DNA of 64,000 bases. It comes from Corynebacterium halotolerans. Its GTDB lineage: Bacteria > Actinomycetota > Actinomycetes > Mycobacteriales > Mycobacteriaceae. Where the stretch lies: NCBI RefSeq assembly GCF_001056295.1, contig NZ_JVMD01000031.1, positions 1 to 64,000 on the forward strand, in the 5' to 3' direction. Under the pieces are notes generated by a model. It had not been told where the DNA came from and searched no databases. It saw nothing but the letters and a program-made list of their open reading frames with translations. Shown in pieces: positions 34,694 to 43,782 of the stretch; the stretch's first letter is position 1; the number at the start of each line of letters is the position of its first letter. The position numbers were made by a program, and so were the translations under genes.

Positions 34694-34760
34694 GCCACGA
34701 TTCAAGCGCCCGGCCCGTCCCCGCGGACTGAGTCACGGTTCTGGCGCACGGCCCGACCGT
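34683..34760 (+). repeat. 39-bp imperfect repeat at the helD stop
   Basis: CGCGGACTGAG occurs at the helD stop codon (from about 34685) and again about 39 bp later, with flanking sequence of similar type. The duplication therefore includes the last codons of helD. Confidence 0.6.
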
Positions 34761-34817
34761 GCGGGCTCGCCGCGCCCGGCCTTGCCCCGCAATGCGACCG
34801 CGGTACCGAACACGAAA

Positions 34818-34847
34818 ACCCCGGCCACCCGAAAGGGCGGCCGGGGT
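34818..34847 (-). terminator. Intrinsic terminator of the universal stress protein gene
   Basis: A 13-bp stem with one mismatch around a GAAA loop ends in a short TTTT on the minus strand. It lies 48 nt beyond the stop of the stress-protein gene. Confidence 0.75.
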
Positions 34848-34894
34848 CGGCGCATGGGCGCGGGATATCCGCGTCCGATGCCGTTGAAGCGTCG

Positions 34895-35335
34895 TCAGGC
34901 GACCGTGTGGACGATCATCACGTCGCAGTCGGACTGGCGCGCGACGTCGGCCGGGACGGAGCCGAGCAGGCGACCGGTCAGCGAGTTGATGCCGCGGTTG
35001 CCCACGACCAGCAGGTCGGCCTTGTGGTCGGTGACCAGCGACATCAGGGCCTCCACCGGGGAACCCGCGCGAACCTCGGTCTCCACCTTCTTGGCGCCGG
35101 CGGCCTCGGCGGCCTCCTTGGCGTTGGCCAGGTTCTCCTGGGCCGGGTCGTCGCCGAGGACCTGGACGGAGTCCTGGCGCAGCGTCGAAGAGGCGGCTTC
35201 CTGGTTCTCGTAGTACGCGCAGCCGATGACCAGGGTCGCGTCAAAGGCCGCGGCCATGGCCGCCGCGCGCTCGACTGCGAGAAGCGAGGACTTCGAGCCG
35301 TCGGTGCCGACGACGATGGTCTGGTAAGCGCTCAT
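34895..35335 (-). CDS. Universal stress protein (UspA family)
   Basis: 146 residues. The ATP-binding pattern G-2x-G-9x-G-S appears as GNRGINSLTGRLLGSV near residue 115. The N-terminal VVGTDGSKSS is also typical. Such proteins bind ATP and respond to stress or carbon status. The ATG at 35335 is preceded by GGAAGGCAG; upstream in-frame starts add an unconserved leader. A -10-like site and a GlxR-like site lie further upstream. Confidence 0.94.
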   Translation of the reverse strand: MSAYQTIVVGTDGSKSSLLAVERAAAMAAAFDATLVIGCAYYENQEAASSTLRQDSVQVLGDDPAQENLANAKEAAEAAGAKKVETEVRAGSPVEALMSLVTDHKADLLVVGNRGINSLTGRLLGSVPADVARQSDCDVMIVHTVA

Positions 35336-35449
35336 GAAAACTGCCTTCCGCAAAACTCGTTGATGGTGAAATTCGAGATCGTTTTTCGTCGAGATCGACG
35401 TGATGCGACTCACGTCCGGAACGCCGAACGGGCCGTGTTCCTTCGCCCA

Positions 35450-35455
35450 ACCCTA
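35450..35455 (-). promoter_or_regulatory. Candidate extended -10 of the stress-protein gene
   Basis: TAGGGT preceded by TTTTGC on the minus strand, giving a leader of about 110 nt. The rest of the 35336-35654 gap has no gene. Confidence 0.4.
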
Positions 35456-35555
35456 GCAAAATACGGGGGTCCCGGACCGCGAACTTTCGGCCAACCGCGA
35501 ATGATCATTCACTGAATTTTCGGCATCTGCGCACGTCATCACGGTCGCCGCGTTA

Positions 35556-35571
35556 TGTGACCTGCATCTCA
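35556..35571. promoter_or_regulatory. GlxR (cAMP-receptor)-like site
   Basis: TGTGACCTGCATCTCA matches TGTGA-N6-TCACA at 9 of 10 fixed positions. It lies about 105 nt upstream of the proposed -10 element of the stress-protein gene, a plausible activator position. Confidence 0.45.
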
Positions 35572-35654
35572 ACGAGAACTCGAAGTATCCCCCGTCACTA
35601 ACCCCGTGCTCTTCGGCGGCGTCGGGGGCCGGGTCCCGGGCGGCCGCGCGGGAT

Positions 35655-37766
35655 CTATTCCAGCCCCGCTTCCTCCATGCCGCGCAGCTCCTTTTTCAGG
35701 TCGTAAATCTCGTCGCGCAGACGGCCGGCCAACTCGAATTTCAATTCGCGGGCGGCGGCGCCCATTTGGGCCGTCATGTCGTCGATGAGCTTCTGCAGCT
35801 GCGCCTTGGGCATCCCCTCGACCGTCGCGCGCTCGGCCAGCGCGGCGTCGACGGCGGCGGCATCCGCCGCATCGCCCCCGCCCTCGGCCTGGCTCTCGTG
35901 GACCTGGTCGAGGATGTCCGCGATCTTCTTGCGCAGCGGCTGCGGGTCGATGCCGTGCTCGGTGTTGTACGCGATCTGCTTCTCGCGGCGGCGCTCGGTT
36001 TCGTCGATGGCGCTGCGCATCGATTCCGTGACGGTGTCGGCGTACATGTGCACCTCGCCCGAGACGTTTCGGGCGGCGCGGCCGATGGTCTGGATCAGCG
36101 AAGTGGTCGAACGCAGGAAGCCCTCCTTGTCCGCGTCGAGGATCGCCACCAGCGACACCTCGGGCAGGTCGAGGCCCTCGCGCAGCAGGTTGATGCCCAC
36201 CAGCACGTCGTAGTCGCCCAGGCGCAGCTGGCGCAGCAGCTCGACGCGCTTGAGGGTGTCGACGTCGGAGTGCATGTAGCGGACGCGGACGCCGTTTTCC
36301 AGCAGGTAATCGGTGAGGTCCTCCGCCATCTTCTTGGTCAGCGTGGTCACCAGGGCGCGCTCGCCCTTCTCCTCGCGTTTCCGGATCTCGTGGATCAGGT
36401 CGTCGATCTGCCCCTCTGTGGGCTTGACCACGACCTTCGGGTCGACCAGGCCGGTCGGGCGGATGACCTGCTCGACGACTTCGCCGCCGGTCTGCCCCAG
36501 CTCGTACGGCCCGGGGGTCGCGGACATGAACACGACCTGGCCCACGCGCGCGTCGAACTCGTCGAACGTCAGCGGCCGGTTGTCCAGCGCCGACGGCAGG
36601 CGGAACCCGAATTCGACGAGGTTCCGCTTGCGCGACGCGTCGCCCTCGAACATGCCGCCGATCTGCGGCACGGTGACGTGCGACTCGTCGATGATGGTGA
36701 GAAAGTCCTCCGGGAAGTAGTCGATCAACGTCGCCGGCGCGGAGCCCGCCGCGCGCCCGTCGATGTGCCGCGAGTAATTCTCGATGCCGGAGCAGAACCC
36801 GACCTGCTGGATCATCTCCAGGTCGTATTCGGTGCGCATGCGCAGGCGCTGCGCCTCGAGCAGCTTGCCGCGGTTCTCGAAATCCGCCAGGCGCTCGGTC
36901 AGTTCGCTCTTGATCTCCTCGATCGCGCGCTCCATGCGCTCGGGCCCGGCGACGTAATGCGTGGCCGGGAAGATCCGCAGTTCGTCGACTTGCTTGACGA
37001 CGTCGCCCGTCACCGGATTGAGGTAGTAGAGGGAATCGATCTCGTCGCCGAAGAACTCGACCCGGACGGCCAGTTCCTCGTAGGCGGGGATGATGTCCAC
37101 GACGTCGCCCTTGACCCGGAACGTGCCGCGCGTGAAGGCGATGTCGTTGCGTGCGTACTGGATGTCCACGAGCATGCGCAGGAACTCGTCGCGGTCCACC
37201 TCCTCGCCCACGCGCAGCACCGCCGAGCGGTCGAGGTACGACTGCGGGGTGCCCAGGCCGTAGATGCACGACACCGAACTGACCACGACGACATCGCGGC
37301 GGGACAGCAGCGCCGAGGTGGCGGAGTGCCGCAGTCGCTCGACGTCTTCGTTGATGGACGAGTCCTTCTCGATGAAGGTGTCCGTCTGCGCGATGTACGC
37401 CTCGGGTTGGTAGTAGTCGTAGTAGCTGACGAAGTATTCGACGGCGTTGTTCGGCAGCAGCGAGGACAGCTCGTTGGCCAGCTGCGCCGCGAGGGTCTTG
37501 TTGGGGGCCATGACCAGGGTGGGGCGCTGCATCTTCTCGATGAGCCAGGCGGCCGTCGCCGACTTGCCGGTGCCGGTGGCGCCCATGAGCACCACTTCGC
37601 GTTCGCCCCGGTTCAGCCGCTCGGCCAGCTCGGCGATGGCCTGGGGCTGGTCGCCCGCCGGCTCGAATTCGCTGACGACCTCGAAGTCCCCGCCGGAGCG
37701 CTCGATTTCGCCCACGGGACGGAATTCGGAGTGGGCGACGACGGGCTGTTCTGCTGCGAAGGCCAT
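35655..37766 (-). CDS. uvrB: Excinuclease ABC subunit B
   Basis: 703 residues, full length. It works with UvrA to verify damage and guide UvrC incision. Walker [12 protein letters not shown] is near residue 62, and the beta-hairpin region [18 protein letters not shown] near 115. Helicase motifs [14 protein letters not shown] and GRAARN follow. A C-terminal UVR motif ([28 protein letters not shown]) binds UvrC. A LexA-type box lies 30-45 nt upstream of the ATG. Confidence 0.98.
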   Translation of the reverse strand: MAFAAEQPVVAHSEFRPVGEIERSGGDFEVVSEFEPAGDQPQAIAELAERLNRGEREVVLMGATGTGKSATAAWLIEKMQRPTLVMAPNKTLAAQLANELSSLLPNNAVEYFVSYYDYYQPEAYIAQTDTFIEKDSSINEDVERLRHSATSALLSRRDVVVVSSVSCIYGLGTPQSYLDRSAVLRVGEEVDRDEFLRMLVDIQYARNDIAFTRGTFRVKGDVVDIIPAYEELAVRVEFFGDEIDSLYYLNPVTGDVVKQVDELRIFPATHYVAGPERMERAIEEIKSELTERLADFENRGKLLEAQRLRMRTEYDLEMIQQVGFCSGIENYSRHIDGRAAGSAPATLIDYFPEDFLTIIDESHVTVPQIGGMFEGDASRKRNLVEFGFRLPSALDNRPLTFDEFDARVGQVVFMSATPGPYELGQTGGEVVEQVIRPTGLVDPKVVVKPTEGQIDDLIHEIRKREEKGERALVTTLTKKMAEDLTDYLLENGVRVRYMHSDVDTLKRVELLRQLRLGDYDVLVGINLLREGLDLPEVSLVAILDADKEGFLRSTTSLIQTIGRAARNVSGEVHMYADTVTESMRSAIDETERRREKQIAYNTEHGIDPQPLRKKIADILDQVHESQAEGGGDAADAAAVDAALAERATVEGMPKAQLQKLIDDMTAQMGAAARELKFELAGRLRDEIYDLKKELRGMEEAGLE

Positions 37767-37795
37767 GCGGCCAGCCTACAACCCCCGCCACGTCG

Positions 37796-37811
37796 TCGTA
37801 CATCCGTTCGC
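37796..37811 (-). promoter_or_regulatory. LexA (SOS) box of uvrB
   Basis: GCGAACGGATGTACGA on the minus strand matches CGAAC-N4-GTNCGA. Its core CGAACGGATGTA is identical to the box before uvrA. Confidence 0.65.
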
Positions 37812-37821
37812 CTGGACGGAG

Positions 37822-38490
37822 TCACGGACGGGACGGCGGGCGGGGAGCCGGCCCTCCGGAACGGAACCTGCGCAGCGATTCCCCCACCTGACCGCGCATG
37901 ACGAATTCCATCCGGCCGACGAGCTCCCCCGGCTCCTCCTTCATCCCCTCCGCCAACCAGTGCAGAAGGTGGCCCAGCACCGTGAGCGTGTAGTGCTCGA
38001 TGATGAACTGCCGGTCGGCGTCGGAAAGCGGGCGCGGGGCGCCGCCCGAGGGCGCGCCTTCCGCTTCCCCGGCCTCGAGCTCCGCGACGATCGCGCACAT
38101 CATGCGGCGGAGCACGCGGTGGAAGAATCGCTCCGACTTCACCCACGTCAGCGAATCGAGCACGGCCTTGACCTGCGGGCGGTTGCGCCGCATGTACGTG
38201 AGCAGTCGCAGGAACCCCTCGGCCCACCGCGAGTATTCGGCATGCGAGAGCACGTGGTCGGCGACCTCGGTGGTGAACACCCACGTCGCGGCGTCGTAGA
38301 CGTCGTCGAAGTGGTAGTAGAACGCCTGCCTGGTCACCCCGGCCTCGGCCGCCAGCCCCGCGACCGTCACCTTGCTCAGCGGCGTCGTGGCCAGTTTGCG
38401 CTTCAGGGCGGCGACCAGCGCCGCCCGTGCGCCCGCATCGTCCCGCACGGCGTCGCGGGAGCTTCCCGCTGCGCCCGGATCCCGTGTCAT
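37822..38490 (-). CDS. TetR-family regulator
   Basis: 222 residues. The N-terminal helix-turn-helix spans about residues 35-75 (KVTVAGLAAEAGVTRQAFYYHFDDVYDAATW). The C-terminal half is helical ligand-binding sequence without recognised specificity. The ATG at 38490 has GGAGGAAC just upstream. It is divergent from the DUF5692-like membrane gene, with an inverted repeat in the 180-nt gap, so it probably controls that gene and itself. Confidence 0.9.
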   Translation of the reverse strand: MTRDPGAAGSSRDAVRDDAGARAALVAALKRKLATTPLSKVTVAGLAAEAGVTRQAFYYHFDDVYDAATWVFTTEVADHVLSHAEYSRWAEGFLRLLTYMRRNRPQVKAVLDSLTWVKSERFFHRVLRRMMCAIVAELEAGEAEGAPSGGAPRPLSDADRQFIIEHYTLTVLGHLLHWLAEGMKEEPGELVGRMEFVMRGQVGESLRRFRSGGPAPRPPSRP

Positions 38491-38524
38491 GTTCCTCCGT
38501 CGCGGCCATTGCCGTCCCAACCAC

Positions 38525-38548
38525 TGGACACATCGGCGAAACTGTCTA
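38525..38548. promoter_or_regulatory. Candidate TetR operator in divergent region
   Basis: TGGACA and TGTCTA face each other across 12 nt. The half-site TAGACA/TGTCTA is also present upstream of the TsuA-like gene. Confidence 0.35.
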
Positions 38549-38670
38549 TGGCCTGGCCTTTTCCCCGAAATTAGCATGAGGGGCGACAAGACATAAGGGC
38601 GTTTTCCCGCCTGTGTTCGGCCATCGAACGGCGATGGCCGGGGGACGCGCCCGCACGGAGGGTCTTCCCC

Positions 38671-39648
38671 ATGTTCCTGTTCGAATCGATTCCCTGGTAC
38701 GCGTGGGTCGCGTGGTTCGTGGTCCTCGGCGCGCTGATCGGGCTCAACGAAATCACCCGCCGGTGGCGCGGCGCGGCGTGGGCGATGTTCATCGCCCTGC
38801 CGATCATCCTGACCATCTTCGTGTGGCCGACGACCGCCGGCGCCGGGTCCTCGACCGGCTCCTGGTTCCACTGGGTCAAGGTCTACTCGGCGCTGGCCGG
38901 CGTCCTCGGCTTCATGGCGCTGCGGTACCACCCGAAGCTGGCCGCCAACAAGTGGGCGCTGGCGTTCCCGCCAGCCATCCTGGCGCTGAACATCCTCGAG
39001 GCGTGCATCCGCGACTTCCAGGTCGGCGCGATGAACGTCGACGGCGTCGTCGACGGCGTGCGCATGATCTCCGGCAGCTGGAACTGGATGAACGGCGTCG
39101 CCGGCCTGCTGAACCTGATCACCATCTGCGGCTGGGCGGGCATCATCATCTCCCGGGCGCCGTCGCGCGACATGGTGTGGCCGGACATGATGTGGTTCTG
39201 GATCATCGCCTACGACCTGTGGAACTTCGCCTACGTCTACAACTGCGTCGGCGACCATTCCTTCTACGCCGGTGCGGCGCTGCTGATCTCGTGCACCATC
39301 CCCGCCTTCTTCATCAAGAAGGGCGCCTGGCTGCAGCATCGCGCGTCCACGCTGGCGCTGTGGATGATGTTCACCATGGCCGTGCCGGCGTTCGTCACGG
39401 ACTCCGCCTTCGCGGTGCAGTCGTCGAACGATCCCCGCGCGCTGTTCGCGGTGTCCCTCGTGGCGTTGGTCGCCAACGTCGCGGTCTTCGTCTGGCAGCT
39501 GCGCACGATCATCGTCCGCAAGCTCAATCCCCTGAAGGACGAGCTTTACGACGACACCGCACGGCACCGCGAGGTCCTCGAAGCCAACGTCCGCATCCCG
39601 GATTCCTTCGAGGCCGCCGAATCGGGCCGCGCGGCGGCAAAGGCCTGA
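38671..39648 (+). CDS. DUF5692-like membrane protein
   Basis: 325 residues with about nine hydrophobic segments and a charged C-terminal tail of 50 residues. Conserved-looking motifs include FESIPWYAWVAWFVVLG, SGSWNWMNGVAGLLNLITICGW and WIIAYDLWNFAYVYNC, which place it in a family of unknown function that I recall as DUF5692. It is divergent from the TetR gene, in the manner of regulator-target pairs such as efflux or lipid-modification genes. No substrate can be inferred. Confidence 0.7.
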   Translation: MFLFESIPWYAWVAWFVVLGALIGLNEITRRWRGAAWAMFIALPIILTIFVWPTTAGAGSSTGSWFHWVKVYSALAGVLGFMALRYHPKLAANKWALAFPPAILALNILEACIRDFQVGAMNVDGVVDGVRMISGSWNWMNGVAGLLNLITICGWAGIIISRAPSRDMVWPDMMWFWIIAYDLWNFAYVYNCVGDHSFYAGAALLISCTIPAFFIKKGAWLQHRASTLALWMMFTMAVPAFVTDSAFAVQSSNDPRALFAVSLVALVANVAVFVWQLRTIIVRKLNPLKDELYDDTARHREVLEANVRIPDSFEAAESGRAAAKA

Positions 39649-39671
39649 CCGGGCCCGACCCGAACGCGAAG

Positions 39672-39696
39672 ACGGCGGGCGCACCCACCCCGCCGT
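39672..39696. terminator. Weak hairpin between convergent genes
   Basis: An 8-bp stem ACGGCGGG...CCCGCCGT (39672-39679 with 39689-39696) between the DUF5692-like and nitrobindin-like genes. Confidence 0.45.
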
Positions 39697-39712
39697 TCCG
39701 CGTGCTCCGCGT

Positions 39713-40198
39713 CTACTGCTTGGCCAATTCGCTGACCAGGTGCTGCTGCATCGGCTGGCCGACCGCGGCCATGCCGAATTCGGTGATCAGCTCGGTACGG
39801 TCGGCGTTGACCACCCAGGTGCGGGCGGTCGCGTCGACCTGCTTGGCGGTGCCGGAATTCACCACGGTCGAACGGTCCATGACGATGGTCAGCTCGCCGT
39901 CGTCGCCGGCCTCAACGGTGCCCTCGAGCACCTCGGTCTGGCCGGTGGGCTGGGCCAGGGTGAACTCGACGCGGCCATCGCCGATGGGCCGGAAGAAGCC
40001 GGATTCGGTGTGCATGGGCTGGTTCTCGGCGCCGGCGGTCTTCTGCTCATAGCGCAGGAAGGGCTTGCCCGGAACGGCTCCGAAGGTGAGGGTTTCGTTG
40101 TACCGGAACGAGTCGATGGTCGGGTAATGGCCCCTGCCGGGGCCCTTCCACGTGCCGACGAGGAACTCGTACTCGGCGATCAGGGGGTGAAGATTCAT
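39713..40198 (-). CDS. Nitrobindin-like FABP-family protein
   Basis: 161 residues forming a ten-strand beta-barrel type protein. The GTWKGPGRGHYPTI motif is the family signature, and a histidine near the C-terminus (QQHLVSEL) is the expected heme ligand. Relatives bind heme and convert peroxynitrite to nitrate. The ATG at 40198 is chosen; a GTG 12 codons earlier is in frame. It follows the AztD-like gene by 49 nt on the same strand. Confidence 0.88.
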   Translation of the reverse strand: MNLHPLIAEYEFLVGTWKGPGRGHYPTIDSFRYNETLTFGAVPGKPFLRYEQKTAGAENQPMHTESGFFRPIGDGRVEFTLAQPTGQTEVLEGTVEAGDDGELTIVMDRSTVVNSGTAKQVDATARTWVVNADRTELITEFGMAAVGQPMQQHLVSELAKQ

Positions 40199-40247
40199 GC
40201 CCCCCAGGGTACCGAGTTCCGAGCCGGCCACCACCGGAGCCCCGCAC

Positions 40248-41537
40248 TCAGCCCTTCGTGGCCAGGATCTCGTCGGGGGTTTCGGGCAGATCGGCGGTCA
40301 GCGTCTTGTTCTCGCCCTTGAGGTCGACGACGTGGAGTTTCTTGGTCGCCGGATCGGTCACGTAGGCGACGTCGCCCTGCACGGCCAGCGCGGGACGGGG
40401 GTCCTGCCACTCCTCGGATTCCTTCCACTCGCCGATGACGTCGATGGTCTTGACCACCTTCGCCTTCTCGGTGTCGATGAGGTGCAGCTTGCCGTCGGTG
40501 CCCAGCACCACGCCGAGGCCGTCGTCGTTCATGCCGAGCGAACGGAAGGTGTAGGAGGTGCCCAGGTCCACGAGCTTCAGGTCGCCGGTTTCGGCGTTGA
40601 TCACGGAGACCTTCTCCGGGCGCTCCAGCTTCTCCTCGTCGGCGGCCTTCTTGTCCGACTTGTAGTCGCCGAGCACGTACTTCGACTTCGGCGATCCGGC
40701 CTGGTTGCCGATGCGGCCGTACTCGTCCGGCGACGTGACCTTTTTGACCTCGCCGTCCTTGTACACCAGGCCACCGTCGGCGCAGCCGACGAAGACGCCC
40801 GCCGCGGACTCCTCGGCGCCGTGGGCTCCCGGGCACTGCTCGAAGCGCTTGAGTTCCTTGCCGTCGGCGTCGACCTGGGCGACGCCGGTGCGCTTGCCGT
40901 CGGCGTCGGCGACGGTGACCATGTACGTCCCGTCCCCGCCGAGAACCGCGATGCCGTGGTGGGCGGGGACGCGGAAGTGGTCGACGGCGTCCATTCCCAT
41001 CAGTCGCAGGGTGGTCACGTCGCCGGTCTCGTCGTCGAAAAGCACCGCCTTGCCGTCACCCGCGACGACGTGGCCCGGCTTGCTCGCGGCGACCTCGAAG
41101 CCGGTGAAGACGGGATCGCCCGCGTAGTGGTGGGAGTGGTCGCCGTGCGGCTTGGAGTACGAGCCCAGATCCAGCGCGCGGAAGGCCTTGTCGGAGGACA
41201 CGAAGACGTGGCGGCCGTCGCCGGCGTGGTTGAGGCGCAGGTACCCCTCGGCGGGCAGATCGGAGAGCACCTTCGGCTTCTCGCCCTTTTCGGGGTTTCC
41301 GGCGTCGAGCACCATGACGCCGCCGTCGTGGCTGATGGCGAGCCGGGGTACGGCACCGCGGGTCTCGGAGGCGTCGGCGGCGGTCGTGGCGGTGGTCACG
41401 GCCGGGGTCCGGGCGTCGCCGTCGGCGGGCGAGGTCGCCGTCTCCCCCGCCGAGCCGTTCGCGCCGTCGGAGGAGCAGGCCGTGAAGAACAGAGAAGCGG
41501 CGGCGAGGGCGCCGACCGCGATCTTGGTTTTGGTCAT
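40248..41537 (-). CDS. AztD-like zinc metallochaperone lipoprotein
   Basis: 429 residues. A lipoprotein signal ends LAAASLFFTAC (lipidated cysteine near residue 21), followed by an Ala/Thr-rich linker. The rest is a beta-propeller-like repeat protein with a histidine-rich segment KPHGDHSHHYAGD near residue 135. AztD proteins carry zinc to the AztC binding protein. No aztABC transporter lies nearby, so its partner is elsewhere or different. The ATG at 41537 appears to lie within a few bases of the predicted transcription start, so translation may be leaderless. A Zur-like palindrome overlaps the promoter. Confidence 0.82.
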   Translation of the reverse strand: MTKTKIAVGALAAASLFFTACSSDGANGSAGETATSPADGDARTPAVTTATTAADASETRGAVPRLAISHDGGVMVLDAGNPEKGEKPKVLSDLPAEGYLRLNHAGDGRHVFVSSDKAFRALDLGSYSKPHGDHSHHYAGDPVFTGFEVAASKPGHVVAGDGKAVLFDDETGDVTTLRLMGMDAVDHFRVPAHHGIAVLGGDGTYMVTVADADGKRTGVAQVDADGKELKRFEQCPGAHGAEESAAGVFVGCADGGLVYKDGEVKKVTSPDEYGRIGNQAGSPKSKYVLGDYKSDKKAADEEKLERPEKVSVINAETGDLKLVDLGTSYTFRSLGMNDDGLGVVLGTDGKLHLIDTEKAKVVKTIDVIGEWKESEEWQDPRPALAVQGDVAYVTDPATKKLHVVDLKGENKTLTADLPETPDEILATKG

Positions 41538-41543
41538 GGGGGC

Positions 41544-41573
41544 ATTAGACCATTTATTGCAAACGGTTTTCAA
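41544..41573 (-). promoter_or_regulatory. AztD promoter with Zur-like palindrome
   Basis: On the minus strand TTGAAA (-35, 41568-41573) and TCTAAT (-10, 41544-41549) are 18 nt apart. The -35 lies within the palindrome TTGAAAACCGTTTGCAA (41557-41573), like zinc-regulator (Zur) boxes. Bound repressor would block the promoter. Confidence 0.55.
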
Positions 41574-41593
41574 CTAGTGGCGGCGTGCGCCGA

Positions 41594-42628
41594 TCATCCG
41601 GCGATGAGGACCCCGCCCAGGCCGATCACCGCGACGACGACGGTGGTCAGGGCCGCCATGATGAACGGCGCCGCGCCCACCTTCCGGATGAGGGAGAACT
41701 GGACGCCGATGCCCAACGCGAACATCGCGGCCCCCAGGAGCAGCTGCTCGGCGACGCCGGCGACGTCGATGACCCCCTGCGGCACGAGCCCCGTCGACCG
41801 CACCAGGACCATGGCCAGGAAGCCCGCGACGAACAGCGGGATGATCGGCGGCAACGACACGTCTCCGGCCTCCCCGTGGGCGTCCCGGATCCTGCGGCGC
41901 TCCACGACCGAGATGATCGCCATGACGGGGGCCAACATGAGCACGCGCCCGAGCTTGATGACGACCGCCGCCCCCAGCGCGGCCCCGCCGACGGACCCGC
42001 CGATGGCGACGACCTGGGCGACCTCGTGGACGGACGCGCCGGCCCACATGCCGGTGTCCATGTCGGACAGCCCGAAGAGGTGCCCGAGGGCGGGGACCAG
42101 GGCGATCATCAGCGTGCCGAAGATGACCACCAGCGCGACGGCGGTGACCACCGATTCCTGGAGGCCGGACCTGCGCGGCCGGCCGTCCTCCGCCGGAGCC
42201 TCGTTTCCGCCGAGCACGCCGGCCAGGGCGGCGACGGCCGCGGCGCCGCAGATCGAGAATCCGCACGCCACCAGCAGCCGCAGCGGCCGGTCGATGCCCA
42301 GCGCCGCGCCTATGGCGATGCCGGCGAGGGTGCCGCCGAACACCACGGCGATGACGGTGAGGATCATCCCCGGGCCCAGATCGGCGACGTCGTGGAGCGA
42401 CAGCCGCAACCCCAGCAGGACGATGCCGATGCGCAGCACGCGCTTCGCCGCGATGGCCAGGCCCGGCTCCACCGATGCGGGGAGCCGGACCGCGTTGCCG
42501 ACGACGACGCCGAGCAGGATCGCCACGACCATGGGGCTGAGCACGGCGAAAGGCGCGGCCACCGCGTAGGCCACGGCGACGCCCGCGGCGGCGAGCAGGA
42601 GTCCTGGAGCATTCTTCTTCACGTTCAC
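41594..42628 (-). CDS. YeiH-type putative sulfate exporter (UPF0324 family)
   Basis: 344 residues with about ten transmembrane segments. Family motifs include LSPMVVAILLGVVVGN near residue 30, ICGAAAVAALAGVL near 130 and ASVHEVAQVVAIGG near 200. YeiH proteins are predicted anion or sulfur-compound exporters with little biochemical proof. A GTG at 42628 is used; another GTG lies six codons earlier. The divergent LysR gene is the usual companion, so expression is probably controlled by it. Confidence 0.88.
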   Translation of the reverse strand: MNVKKNAPGLLLAAAGVAVAYAVAAPFAVLSPMVVAILLGVVVGNAVRLPASVEPGLAIAAKRVLRIGIVLLGLRLSLHDVADLGPGMILTVIAVVFGGTLAGIAIGAALGIDRPLRLLVACGFSICGAAAVAALAGVLGGNEAPAEDGRPRRSGLQESVVTAVALVVIFGTLMIALVPALGHLFGLSDMDTGMWAGASVHEVAQVVAIGGSVGGAALGAAVVIKLGRVLMLAPVMAIISVVERRRIRDAHGEAGDVSLPPIIPLFVAGFLAMVLVRSTGLVPQGVIDVAGVAEQLLLGAAMFALGIGVQFSLIRKVGAAPFIMAALTTVVVAVIGLGGVLIAG

Positions 42629-42673
42629 CCGACCAGTTTCCGTCACTCGGAGCGACCCCGGTAGACGCGAATG

Positions 42674-42691
42674 GCGTGTGAGCACATACGC
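42674..42691. promoter_or_regulatory. Candidate LysR operator
   Basis: GCGTGTGAGCACATACGC is an 18-bp imperfect palindrome (7 of 9 pairs) in the 70-nt gap between the divergent exporter and regulator genes. Confidence 0.4.
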
Positions 42692-42698
42692 TTTTGAT

Positions 42699-43745
42699 AT
42701 GAGCACCCGGTCACCCCGCCCCGGCGCGGGATCCCAGTCCCCGGCGGACGGCCCGCCCGACCCACGGTCACTCCCGCCTGCGCACCATGAGCGGCACGCG
42801 TCGTCCCGCATGGCCCGGCCACTGCATCTGACCGCCCTGCGCCTGCTCGCGGCGATCGACGAGCTCGGCGGGCTGGGCGCGGCCGCGCGGGCGATGGGGA
42901 TGGCGCAGCCGAACGCCAGCCGCACCATCGCCTCGTTCGAGCGCGAGCTCGGTGCCGATCTGATCGAACGGGGGCCGCGCGGCTCGGCGCCGACTCCCCT
43001 GGGCCGCTCCGTGCTCGCCGCGGCGGCGCCGCTTTTCGACGCCGTCGACGCATTCCACCACGACATCGGCCTGCTCACCGCGGACGAGTCCGCCCCGCTG
43101 CGGGTGTCGGCGAGCATGACGGTCGCCGAGCACCTCATGCCCGGCTGGTTGGCCACGTACCGTGGCCGCCACCCCGGTGCCGACGTCGGGCTCCGCGTGC
43201 GCAATTCGGAGCGGGTGTTCGACGAAGTCGTCGCCGGCACCTGCGACATCGGGTTCGTGGAGACGCCGCTGGCGCGGAAGGACCTCCACGGCACCGTCGT
43301 CGCCGACGACCATTTGGTCATCGTCGTCTCGCCCGATCACCCGTGGGCGAAGCGCGGGCGGCATGCGGCGGATCACGAGCCGGGCCCCGGCGGCCGGGAC
43401 CACGGGCCCGTCACCGCCGAGGAACTGGCCGCCACTCCCCTCGCCCTTCGCGAGCCGGGTTCGGGGACCAGGGCCTTCTACGACCGGGCGCTGGCCCCCT
43501 GGCATCCGGTGCCGCCCGCCGTCGAATTGGGCAGCAACGCAGCCGTCGCCGCGACGGTGCGGGCCGGCGGCGAACCCGGGGTGCTCAGCGAACTTGCCGT
43601 CGCCGATGCCCTGTCCCGCGGCGACCTGGTGGCCGTCGACGTCGACCCGCGCCTCGACCTGTCCCGCAGCATCCGCGCGGTGTGGCGCGGCACCGGCGGA
43701 CCCGGACGGGTGGCGCGGGAACTGATCGACATCGCCGCGTCGTGA
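42699..43745 (+). CDS. LysR-family transcriptional regulator
   Basis: 348 residues from the ATG at 42699. The helix-turn-helix (LTALRLLAAIDELGGLGAAARAMGMAQPNASRTIASFE) begins at residue 43, so an extra 37-residue leader precedes a normal LysR start. The ATG at 42810 is therefore an alternative start, and neither has a strong ribosome-binding site. The effector domain follows. It is divergent from the YeiH-type exporter and probably regulates it in response to a sulfur-related signal. Confidence 0.87.
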   Translation: MSTRSPRPGAGSQSPADGPPDPRSLPPAHHERHASSRMARPLHLTALRLLAAIDELGGLGAAARAMGMAQPNASRTIASFERELGADLIERGPRGSAPTPLGRSVLAAAAPLFDAVDAFHHDIGLLTADESAPLRVSASMTVAEHLMPGWLATYRGRHPGADVGLRVRNSERVFDEVVAGTCDIGFVETPLARKDLHGTVVADDHLVIVVSPDHPWAKRGRHAADHEPGPGGRDHGPVTAEELAATPLALREPGSGTRAFYDRALAPWHPVPPAVELGSNAAVAATVRAGGEPGVLSELAVADALSRGDLVAVDVDPRLDLSRSIRAVWRGTGGPGRVARELIDIAAS

Positions 43746-43782
43746 AGCCGCGTCGCGGAGCCGCGGTGGCGGACCTCCCGGG

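Noticed and set aside
32087..34705. Long open frame antisense to the HelD-like gene
   Set aside because: It has no recognisable motifs, is arginine- and glycine-rich, and mirrors the real gene through GC-rich codon bias.
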